Below, in pieces: positions 1 to 6,340 of a stretch of 6,405 nt of DNA. The DNA lies in NCBI GenBank assembly GCA_964472505.1, contig CAYYQW010000133.1, forward strand, positions 1 to 6,405, written 5' to 3'. The translations under genes and the position numbers were made by a program. The first letter of the stretch is position 1; the number at the start of each line of letters is the position of its first letter. Below the pieces are notes generated by a model, which did no database searches, was not told the DNA's origin, and was given only the letters and a program-made list of their open reading frames with translations. This stretch comes from JAYEIA01 sp964472505. Lineage in GTDB: Bacteria > Bacteroidota > Bacteroidia > Bacteroidales > JAADGE01.

Positions 1-3000
1 AAAGCCATCGAGCTGCAAAACGGCAAGCTCATCCTCAACGACCCGAACATCAACGTGGACTTAACCACCGGTGACGATGATTTCTTCATTCCGGGAACGG
101 CAGGTTTGGAAGTTCGCCAAGGAACAGCCAATGCCAACGGCAACAGCGGCATTTTGTTAGACGGTAAATTGCAAGTCAGCGGCGGTATGGTGGATATGAG
201 CGGCGGCGATAATTATATTCAATACAGTGCATCGGGTAATGCGACCCTTGATGTTTCAAGCGGAACACTTACCGTAGGTTCTCAAATTCGACGCGGATTA
301 ACATCTACCGAAGGCATTTTAAATTACAACCAAAGCGGAGGTACAGTAGTGGTTGGTAATGATGCCGCACCCGAAAACAACCGGGGAGTTTTTGAAATTC
401 TCAATGAACAAAGCAATTTCACACATACAGGCGGTACGCTTTATATCGTTCGTGCCCAAGATAACGCTTTAACAGCTTCCTTGTATCTGAATCCGGCTAA
501 TGTAAGCTTTGGGGAAAATACTGAGATAAGAATTGGCCATACTTCAACACCTCCGAGCCAAGAGATAAGCATTTATTCTGCCGTCAGTATTCCGAATCTT
601 TTAACAGATAATGCGTCGGGAAACAATCCTACAGCCAAAATGCTGACAATTCCGCTTACGGTAACAGATACATTGGATATTCAGGCCGGTACGGAATTTA
701 ACGCCAACGGACTGGATTTAAACTTGCACGGAGACATGATTGTAAACGGTACATTTACACCAAACAACAATACAAGCTATTTCAGCGGCGCATCAGAACA
801 AAACATTTACGGAAATGTTCAGTTTTATAATCTTACAAAAAATACAAGCAATACCTTAAAAACAAATGCCGATATTACCGTGAACGATGAATTAAAATTA
901 CTGCAAGGTACTTTTAATGACAACGGCAATACTTTGAATGCCAAAGGCGATGTATGGATGGGAGTAAGCCATATTTCCGGCGCAAGCGGCAACGGCATTG
1001 AGTTTAACGGCAACCTAAAGCAGGTATTGCGTACAGAACAAGATACAGCGCGCTTTGCCCGAATGACAATCAATAATCCGAACGGAACCGACAGTGTTGC
1101 TGTTCATATTCCCGAAGGTAATCCGGTTATTATAGAAGAAGAATTGAAAATGCAAAAAGGCATTCTTGATATAGGTAAGAACCTGATAGTACTTGAAAGC
1201 GATGCTTCTATTAATGAAGTAAACGCCTTTTCATCCAATAACATGATTCAAACCAATATCTCGTTTACCGATGCCGGTATAAAAAAATATTTCCCCGCCA
1301 TTAGTTCTCTAACAAATTTCACCTACCCCATTGGGTCGGCAGGAAAATATACGCCGGTTGAATTTTCCATTCAGAATATGGATGCCGGAGGCTATATCCG
1401 AATAAAAGCAGCAGATGAAATCCACCCGACGGTTATCAATGACACGGAACCTTGCGATGAAATAAATGATACATCCAATGTTTTAAAATTCCACTGGTTG
1501 ATAGAAGCCGGTGATGTTACAAACTTTACGGCAGATGCAAATATGCACTTTCACGATGCAGACATTCAAATTGATAACACACTCTCAGGAACAAGCTATG
1601 ATGTAACAAGTTATATTGCCGCAAGATTGTTACTGAACAGTACATTATGGAATAAATACGACCCCAATAGTTTTGATGAAGACAACAGTATGCTTGTATT
1701 CTCATTCACAGGAACAAACGACGACGGAATCAGCGGAGATTACACAGCCGGTATTGAAGATCAGGGCGGCACTTGCGAAGGCGCTATACCCGACGAAGTA
1801 CCGTCGTATGTTACAATCAGCGACGGTTCATGGACCGATGAAACCATCTGGGATACACATCCAACGGCCGGAGGAACAGTACCGGCAGGCGGCCCCAGAG
1901 GCAGTATTACCATTGTGGAGCACGACATTACAATACCCGGGAATTATATCTTAAACTATAAAACAAAAATTGATTCCGGAGGCGTAAATAACGGGATTTT
2001 GCGAGTAGAAGAAACTTTCGGGCACCGCTTAGGACAGGTCGAAGGACAAGGTACTTTAGAATTGAAAAGAGGAAACCTTCCGGCCGGTATTTATACCGAC
2101 TTCTTCAGCGAAAGCGGAGGAACATTGGAGTATGACGGCAATACGGATTATGATGTTCTGAGTGAAATTACTACAGTGAATAATCTTAAATTTACCGGTA
2201 CCGGCGAACGAAGACTGCCTAATTTGGAACTTCAGGTATTGGGCAATATGGAAATAAACGGACCGGACGTAATGAATGAGCATAATAAAACCTTAAAGCT
2301 GAAAGAAAATTTAAGTTTTACGTCAGGAACTTTTGATGCCGGTTTTGGAGATAATGCAATTGTGATGATGAATGGCTCTTCCGCCCAAACTATAAACGGA
2401 ACGAACACCTTTACGGGAAGCAATTCCTTTAATCATTTCGAGATCAAAAATTCAGCCGGTGTAACAATAAATACTGCCGTTGAAATATCAAATAACTTGT
2501 CTCTTACTCAAGGCGTCATTAATACCGATGCAACAAATACATTTACTTTGGACAATACAGCAACCGATGTAGTAACCGGCGGAAGCACCGGCTCCTTTAT
2601 CGACGGCCCGCTGTATAAAAAAGTGAGTGACGGAAGCGAATTCACCTTCCCGGTCGGAAATACCGGACGATACGGAGAGCTGCATATCTCAGCAACAAGT
2701 ACGGGCACTCCGGAAATATGGGAAGCTCAGTATTACAATCACGACCCTTCGACCGACGGCTACAGCACCGACACCCATGACGCAACTCTGGAGTCGGTTT
2801 ACAGCGACGGATACTGGCGGATTAAATCACCAAACAGCGGCAATGCCAAAGTAAAAATCCGCTGGGACGGCATTACGAATGTGCCTGCTGCTGCTACCGA
2901 CAGAGAAGAACTGAGAGTTGCGCTGTGGGAAGACGCTACTCCCGACCGGTGGATACAAGCAGGAGATGTTGTAACTGATGTGAGTCAAGCAGAAGGATAC

Positions 3001-5982
3001 ATTGAAACCAACTCTGTTCATACGTTTAATGAGTTCACCGACGGATCCTATTTTGCTGTAGGCTCGGATTTGGAAATTGTCGGTTATACATGGGAAGGCA
3101 ATGTCTCTGCCGACTGGCACACTCCCGGAAACTGGTCTAACGATAAAGTTCCGTCTTCATCTAATGATGCCGAGATTCCGAATGTCAGTCCGAATGTTTT
3201 CCCGATTATTACAACGGCGGCGCAGTGTAATGATTTAACAATTCAAGCAGATGCAAGCCTAACCATTAACCCGGGACATTCGCTTGTTTTAAACGGCGAC
3301 TTATCCTATGCATCAGGTTCAAACATATTACTAAAAGCAGATGCATCAGCAAGAGCTCATTTAATTACCAAAGGAAGCATAACTACATCTGACGGTACGG
3401 CCGAAGTAGAATTATTTATTCGTAAGAATGAGTACAGCTATATTTCAATGCCTTTATCCAATGTATTGAATGATGACTTTTTAAATGCTCCTTACGCACC
3501 ATATCCGCAAAATGATAATCTGTATGAATACAATGAGGCTTACACAGGCTCCAATAGCGATTATGCATGGAATTTCTTTACAACCGCCGGTACAGCTTTT
3601 GAAGTTGGTAAAGGCTATGCGCATTTTGTAGATGTATTCCACACATACACACTGTCGGGAGGCACATTTAACAACGGCGATATTTCCGAACCGATTGTAA
3701 ACTCCGGAAACGGTGATCCGGCCAACGGGTGGAACCTTATCGGTAATCCCTATCCTTCGGCTGTTGATGCAGATGCATTCATAAGTGCTAACTCAGGAGC
3801 TCCGTTTTCCGGCACATTATATTTCTGGGATGATGATGCATCAAAAGGAAACGACTATGCAAGCTCCGATTATGCAACTTATACCACTGTAGGCGCTACA
3901 TCCGGCGGCGGAGGCAAAACGCCTAACGGATACATTGCCCCCGGTCAGGGATTTATGATTGAAGCTTCCGCGGACGGAAATCTTCTTTTCACCAACAGTA
4001 TGCGCACCGTTCAACAAGGCGAGTTTTTCAAAAATAACGAAAACGATAGTGAGGATATACAAACAATCCGATTAAGCCTTCTTAACAATGAAGACAGCCT
4101 TTATAACGATATTCTCATAGCCTTTACACCGAAAGCCTCTTACGGTTATGACAAATTTATGGACGGAAGGAAAAATTTCGGAAACTCCAATATAGGATTT
4201 TACTCTCTGGCAAATGACAATGTCGAATATGCCATTCAGGCATTGCCTTTTGACCGCGACAGCCAAGTGATTCGCTTAGGATTTATGACCTCCCGCAATG
4301 CTTCGCATACCGTTAATTTAGAACAATTAGAAAACTTAAATGCTTACATTGCGGTGTATTTGCATGATAAATATGAGAACGAAACGATTGATCTCCGAAC
4401 GCAAAGCACTTATAGCTTTGAAAGTGAACAAGGAACATTTAATGACCGTTTTGAGATTATCTTTGAAAAACCGGAAATAACGCTTACCACATGGACCGGT
4501 GAAATTTCCGACAAATGGAATGAATCCGGAAACTGGGACTCGGGAATTCCCGATATATTCACCGAAGCTCGCATTCCCAAAGGAAGCGTTAAAGCCGACG
4601 GCACAATTCGGGCATACAAAATTGTTCTTGGCTCTGAGGCCGATTTGACGCTGAAAGAATCAGTTTCGGCAGAAGTTGCCGATTCGGTAATACTCAAATC
4701 CGATGCCTTCAACAATGCGCGACTGCTGGATTTATCCAACCAAGAACTAAACGGGAAAATAGAATACCTTGCCTCTGAAAAAAATCGCGATTATTTCATT
4801 TCAAAACCGGTTCGCAAAGCTTCAGCATCCATGTTTGGGGAATCTAACGAAAACCCCGGCATACTGGAAGGTTACGTAAAACTGTTTGAATACAAAAATG
4901 AACCGCTGCGCATTTTTGAAGCTGCAACCAGTCTCGAAAATCTTAACGGATATATTTTCAATAACTATCGTTCTGATTACAGGCTGAGTTTTGAAGGAAA
5001 AATAAACACCGGGAAAATCATACGTGAATTTGATTCAGAAGGTGCTTACCTACTCGGAAACCCGTATCCGTCGGATCTTAACTGGGGCACTAAGGGCGAA
5101 GCTGCCGGCTGGGAAGGCATTAATACCTTACGTCCTTCGCTCTGGTACATTAATCGTGACAACAACACCAATATAGCCGCATATAACCGTTTAAGCGGTA
5201 TTGGTGTGAATGCCGGCAGTCCTGTTATTCCGCCGATGAATGCAGTTTGGGTTTTGGCCGAAACAGCCGGAACGATTACGGTGGATAATGCCGCTCGAGA
5301 AATTGCTCTCACCGACAATAAAACCTCCAATAATTACCAAGGGGTTCAATTGACGGTCAATGCAAACGAATTGAGCGACGAAACCGTTGTATTCTTTGGA
5401 TCGGGACATACCGGTTTGGATGATTATGATACGGAAAAAATGTTTGCCGCAGCTACAAATCTTCCGCAAATCCATACGGTTTCTGATAGTGATGAACCCT
5501 TAGCGATTAACGCATACGGGACTATAGATAAACACGAGATTCCTGTATTTTTCACTTCGGCTCAAGGCGGAACATTTACCATGAGCGCACAAGTAAACAA
5601 TATAGATAACGATGAACTTGTTGTTCTTCTCGAAGATTTAAATACCGGTGATATTATTGATATAGACAATAACAACTATACATTTTCATCAGCTGCTTCT
5701 GATAAAGAAAACAGATTTATCTTGCATTTTGAGAAGGATGTAACATCAACGCTTCATCCGGATGAAGATCAGGTCAGAATTTATGCTGCCAAAGATAATG
5801 TAGTGGTCGATATCAGTAACTTTTCACAGGCACAGGTTTCGATTTATGATTTATTGGGACGCCCCATTCTGTCGAGAAAAATCTCCCAAACTAAACAGTT
5901 CAGAATTTCCACATCGGGGGTATATATCGTGAAAGTTGAAACAAATGACAATGTAAAAACCGCAAAGGTATTTATAGAGTAA
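1..5982 (+). CDS. Giant modular secreted/surface protein with T9SS C-terminal sorting domain (5' partial)
   Basis: The frame is open from base 1 to the TAA at 5980-5982 and gives 1993 residues. The true start lies upstream: the 18 codons before the GTG at 55 continue the same beta-rich protein (AIELQNGKLILND), so that GTG is not a start. Visible layout by residue: about 1-425 Gly/Asn/Thr-rich beta repeats; 440-445 FTYPIG domain; 603-700 W-x5-W-like module (W611, W617); 790-870 further beta repeats; 881-886 FTFPVG domain; about 1029-1495 unit A and 1496-1916 unit B, a diverged duplicate; 1919-1993 T9SS type A sorting domain. By family knowledge, the sorting domain directs export across the outer membrane by the Por/T9SS machinery and is usually cleaved, with attachment to the surface or release. 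No catalytic motif is seen. Only three cysteines occur (485, 592, 1076). The specific function is unknown; an adhesin or structural role is inference. A terminator follows directly. Confidence 0.95.
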   Translation, partial: KAIELQNGKLILNDPNINVDLTTGDDDFFIPGTAGLEVRQGTANANGNSGILLDGKLQVSGGMVDMSGGDNYIQYSASGNATLDVSSGTLTVGSQIRRGLTSTEGILNYNQSGGTVVVGNDAAPENNRGVFEILNEQSNFTHTGGTLYIVRAQDNALTASLYLNPANVSFGENTEIRIGHTSTPPSQEISIYSAVSIPNLLTDNASGNNPTAKMLTIPLTVTDTLDIQAGTEFNANGLDLNLHGDMIVNGTFTPNNNTSYFSGASEQNIYGNVQFYNLTKNTSNTLKTNADITVNDELKLLQGTFNDNGNTLNAKGDVWMGVSHISGASGNGIEFNGNLKQVLRTEQDTARFARMTINNPNGTDSVAVHIPEGNPVIIEEELKMQKGILDIGKNLIVLESDASINEVNAFSSNNMIQTNISFTDAGIKKYFPAISSLTNFTYPIGSAGKYTPVEFSIQNMDAGGYIRIKAADEIHPTVINDTEPCDEINDTSNVLKFHWLIEAGDVTNFTADANMHFHDADIQIDNTLSGTSYDVTSYIAARLLLNSTLWNKYDPNSFDEDNSMLVFSFTGTNDDGISGDYTAGIEDQGGTCEGAIPDEVPSYVTISDGSWTDETIWDTHPTAGGTVPAGGPRGSITIVEHDITIPGNYILNYKTKIDSGGVNNGILRVEETFGHRLGQVEGQGTLELKRGNLPAGIYTDFFSESGGTLEYDGNTDYDVLSEITTVNNLKFTGTGERRLPNLELQVLGNMEINGPDVMNEHNKTLKLKENLSFTSGTFDAGFGDNAIVMMNGSSAQTINGTNTFTGSNSFNHFEIKNSAGVTINTAVEISNNLSLTQGVINTDATNTFTLDNTATDVVTGGSTGSFIDGPLYKKVSDGSEFTFPVGNTGRYGELHISATSTGTPEIWEAQYYNHDPSTDGYSTDTHDATLESVYSDGYWRIKSPNSGNAKVKIRWDGITNVPAAATDREELRVALWEDATPDRWIQAGDVVTDVSQAEGYIETNSVHTFNEFTDGSYFAVGSDLEIVGYTWEGNVSADWHTPGNWSNDKVPSSSNDAEIPNVSPNVFPIITTAAQCNDLTIQADASLTINPGHSLVLNGDLSYASGSNILLKADASARAHLITKGSITTSDGTAEVELFIRKNEYSYISMPLSNVLNDDFLNAPYAPYPQNDNLYEYNEAYTGSNSDYAWNFFTTAGTAFEVGKGYAHFVDVFHTYTLSGGTFNNGDISEPIVNSGNGDPANGWNLIGNPYPSAVDADAFISANSGAPFSGTLYFWDDDASKGNDYASSDYATYTTVGATSGGGGKTPNGYIAPGQGFMIEASADGNLLFTNSMRTVQQGEFFKNNENDSEDIQTIRLSLLNNEDSLYNDILIAFTPKASYGYDKFMDGRKNFGNSNIGFYSLANDNVEYAIQALPFDRDSQVIRLGFMTSRNASHTVNLEQLENLNAYIAVYLHDKYENETIDLRTQSTYSFESEQGTFNDRFEIIFEKPEITLTTWTGEISDKWNESGNWDSGIPDIFTEARIPKGSVKADGTIRAYKIVLGSEADLTLKESVSAEVADSVILKSDAFNNARLLDLSNQELNGKIEYLASEKNRDYFISKPVRKASASMFGESNENPGILEGYVKLFEYKNEPLRIFEAATSLENLNGYIFNNYRSDYRLSFEGKINTGKIIREFDSEGAYLLGNPYPSDLNWGTKGEAAGWEGINTLRPSLWYINRDNNTNIAAYNRLSGIGVNAGSPVIPPMNAVWVLAETAGTITVDNAAREIALTDNKTSNNYQGVQLTVNANELSDETVVFFGSGHTGLDDYDTEKMFAAATNLPQIHTVSDSDEPLAINAYGTIDKHEIPVFFTSAQGGTFTMSAQVNNIDNDELVVLLEDLNTGDIIDIDNNNYTFSSAASDKENRFILHFEKDVTSTLHPDEDQVRIYAAKDNVVVDISNFSQAQVSIYDLLGRPILSRKISQTKQFRISTSGVYIVKVETNDNVKTAKVFIE
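169..1215 (+). repeat. N-terminal beta repeats, probably solenoid-like
   Basis: This part of the large protein (residues about 57-405) repeats short patterns of the type SGGTxxxxG: VSGGMVDMSGG, VSSGTLTVG, QSGGTVVVG and HTGGTLYIV, spaced by roughly 20-40 residues. A second pattern is FSGASEQNIYG followed by VQFYNLTKN (residue 261 on), with a weaker match at residue 335 (FNGNLKQVL). A later copy, MNGSSAQTING then FNHFEIKNSAG, starts at residue 790. Gly, Asn and Thr are frequent and cysteine is absent. Such patterns are typical of beta-helix or stacked beta-strand regions in surface proteins. The fold is inferred from pattern only. Confidence 0.55.
1270..1790 (+). other. YPIG-type beta domain, bracketed by two cysteines
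   Basis: Residues about 424-597 contain FTYPIGSAGKYTPVEFS (from residue 440), then a GGYIRIKAADEIHPT segment and LKFHWLIEAG. A ...tYPiGs..kYtPv... segment followed by a ...W.i... strand is a familiar arrangement in large Bacteroidota surface proteins, just after beta-repeat regions. A related segment, FTFPVGNTGRYGELHIS, sits at residues 881-897 and is followed by YWRIKSP. Cys485 and Cys592 lie in and at the end of this domain and could form a disulfide. The function is unknown. Confidence 0.5.
1807..2230 (+). other. First W-x5-W-like module (diverged)
   Basis: Residues about 603-743 begin YVTISDGSWTDETIW. Trp611 and Trp617 have the same six-residue spacing as the second and third tryptophans of the two clearer modules downstream (1039/1045 and 1506/1512), and a VP follows, here in GGTVPAGG. 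The region then runs through ITIVEHDITIPG, ILRVEETFGH, GTLELKRGNLPAGIYTDFF and GGTLEYDG, which alternate short beta strands and glycine turns. It separates the two PIG/PVG-type halves of the N-terminal part. Assignment to the same module family as the later copies is an inference from tryptophan spacing and the following VP. Confidence 0.45.
2362..2900 (+). other. Second beta-repeat plus FTFPVG domain
   Basis: Residues about 788-967 start with a MNGSSAQTING / FNHFEIKNSAG repeat and continue with a VEISNNLSLTQGVI strand. They then enter SFIDGPLYKKVSDGSEF, FTFPVGNTGRYGELHIS and DGYWRIKSPNSGNAKVKIRW. The order (beta repeat, 'Gpl.kk', 'FPVG...rYgel', 'YWri') parallels the arrangement around residues 261-520, so this half seems to be a second, diverged copy of that architecture. 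This is seen by reading motifs; no alignment score was available. Confidence 0.5.
3085..4485 (+). repeat. Unit A of a tandem duplication (W module + NPYPS domain + beta-sandwich)
   Basis: Residues about 1029-1495 contain three parts in order. First is a WEG...DW...GNW module (Trp1031, 1039, 1045), followed by VPSSSNDAEIP, a QCNDLTIQ strand and SLTINPGHSLVLNGDL. Second is a YSYISMPLSN segment (from 1145), then GWNLIGNPYPS (NPYPS at 1249-1253) and IAPGQGFMI (QGF from 1316), ending near a SMRTVQ segment. Third is a beta-rich domain beginning IRLSLLNNEDSLYNDILIAF, with YGYDKFMDGRKNF and closing NDRFEIIFEK (Arg1483). NPYPS and QGF segments of this kind recur in Bacteroidota T9SS cargo proteins. 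The unit is probably structural. It is followed immediately by a second copy. Confidence 0.75.
4486..5748 (+). repeat. Unit B of the tandem duplication (diverged copy)
   Basis: Residues about 1496-1916 repeat the order of unit A. WTGEISDKWNESGNW has tryptophans at 1498, 1506 and 1512, with exactly the same 8 and 6 spacing as unit A. DYFISKPV (near 1598) matches YSYISMPL. YLLGNPYPS (NPYPS 1687-1691) matches NLIGNPYPS. VIPPMNAVWV sits where IAPGQGFMI is in unit A, so the QGF signature is lost. YDTEKMFAAATN matches YDKFMDGRKNF, and ENRFILHFEKD (Arg1905) matches NDRFEIIFEK. This copy is about 45 residues shorter. Within the shared GNPYPS stretch several codons differ synonymously, so the duplication is not recent. 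It leads directly into the T9SS sorting domain. Confidence 0.75.
5755..5979 (+). other. T9SS type A C-terminal sorting domain
   Basis: The last roughly 75 residues (1919-1993) have the classical layout. VRIYAAKDNVVVDI (from 1925) takes the place of the usual first strand. QAQVSIYDLLGRPI (YDLLGR from 1949) and QFRISTSGVYIVKVE (SGVYIVKV from 1972) follow, and KVFIE ends exactly at the stop. This matches the known Por/T9SS CTD pattern of 'v.iyd..Gr......i.......SGvYivkv......kt.KvfI'. The domain is recognised by the outer-membrane T9SS translocon and is normally removed after export. Its presence implies an N-terminal Sec signal peptide upstream of the window. Confidence 0.93.
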
Positions 5983-5992
5983 CAGATAACTG

Positions 5993-6006
5993 AAAACTTT
6001 AGTTTT
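5993..6006 (+). repeat. Short inverted repeat just after the stop codon
   Basis: AAAACT (5993-5998) and AGTTTT (6001-6006) are perfect complements separated by only two bases, so only part of the stem could form in RNA. It lies between the stop codon and the main terminator hairpin. It has no clear function and may be chance in AT-rich sequence. Confidence 0.2.
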
Positions 6007-6008
6007 GC

Positions 6009-6050
6009 GCAGCATACAAAACAATATCATTTGTATGCTGCTTTTTTTTT
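6009..6050 (+). terminator. Rho-independent terminator of the large gene
   Basis: A perfect 12-bp stem is formed by GCAGCATACAAA (6009-6020) and TTTGTATGCTGC (6030-6041), with a 9-base loop (6021-6029) and a run of nine T directly after it (6042-6050). It lies 26 bases after the stop codon. There is no matching A-run on the left side, so it should act only on + strand transcription. It separates the large gene from the gene starting at 6341. Confidence 0.93.
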
Positions 6051-6067
6051 GAGCTCTGTGACTAATA

Positions 6068-6084
6068 CCGGCAACTGCTGCCGG
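6068..6084. repeat. GC-rich hairpin in intergenic region
   Basis: CCGGCA (6068-6073) and TGCCGG (6079-6084) are perfect complements with a five-base loop. No T-run follows on either strand, so it is not a standard terminator. It stands out as a GC patch in otherwise AT-rich DNA and could be part of a 3' structure or an operator-like site; nothing decides which. Confidence 0.4.
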
Positions 6085-6127
6085 GAATATCAGAAAAACA
6101 CCCTATCTGTTTCCAATGCATGCCCCA

Positions 6128-6152
6128 TTTTACAAAGCTTATTTTTGTAAAA
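6128..6152. repeat. Perfect 9-bp AT-rich inverted repeat
   Basis: TTTTACAAA (6128-6136) and TTTGTAAAA (6144-6152) are perfect complements around a seven-base spacer. The symmetry would suit either a hairpin or binding of a dimeric regulator. There is no downstream T-run of terminator type. It lies about 190 bases upstream of the next start codon, far for a simple operator. Confidence 0.4.
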
Positions 6153-6289
6153 CTTATAATCTGAATTTTACAGTCATTCACAACACATAAAAAAACCGGA
6201 GAAACAATAAAAAAATGCATTTCTTAAAATTATTTGTGGAGTAATTAAATACTCAAGTTTCGCAGATACGCAAGCCCTAATATCGTAGC

Positions 6290-6323
6290 TTTTGATACGG
6301 TGTATTTTTACAGTAATTATACT
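6290..6323 (+). promoter_or_regulatory. Weak candidate promoter for the gene at 6341
   Basis: TTTG at 6291-6294 is followed after 19 bases by TAATTATA (6314-6321), which overlaps TATACT (6318-6323). Bacteroidota primary-sigma promoters have a TTTG-like -33 element and TAnnTTTG at -7 with about this spacing. Here the -7 box matches only partly. Transcription would start near 6328-6330, giving a very short leader. This is suggestive only; AT-rich DNA produces such matches by chance. Confidence 0.22.
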
Positions 6324-6340
6324 ATAAAGTATTGTTTATT

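Larger units (their letters stand above)
6051..6340. other. Intergenic region, AT-rich, no supported gene
   Basis: No convincing coding region exists here on either strand; the only open stretches are about 10-20 codons. It holds a GC-rich hairpin (6068-6084), an AT-rich hairpin (6128-6152), A-runs around 6189-6195 and 6208-6215, and a possible promoter (6290-6323) ahead of the next gene. A 9-base word, TTTTACAGT, occurs at 6166-6174 and again at 6306-6314, which may be chance. Confidence 0.7.

Noticed and set aside
55..57. GTG as the start codon of the large protein
   Set aside because: The frame is open upstream to base 1 and those codons encode the same beta-rich sequence; there is no signal peptide after the GTG, which a T9SS cargo protein should have.
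825..5475. Several open frames of 60-110 codons on the minus strand and in other + frames within the large gene
   Set aside because: All lie inside the strongly supported large coding sequence, show no recognisable domain, and have the composition expected of shadow frames.
6064..6123. Minus-strand open frame of about 19 codons in the intergenic region
   Set aside because: No coding signal or context; it overlaps the GC hairpin and is of a length expected by chance.
6215..6244. Nine-codon open frame MHFLKLFVE with GGAG upstream
   Set aside because: Too short, no recognisable leader-peptide feature, and Bacteroidota rarely rely on Shine-Dalgarno sequences, so the GGAG adds little.
6318..6332. 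ATACT-ATAA-AGTAT inverted repeat ahead of the downstream ATG
   Set aside because: A five-base stem of mostly A/T in AT-rich DNA is easily expected by chance.
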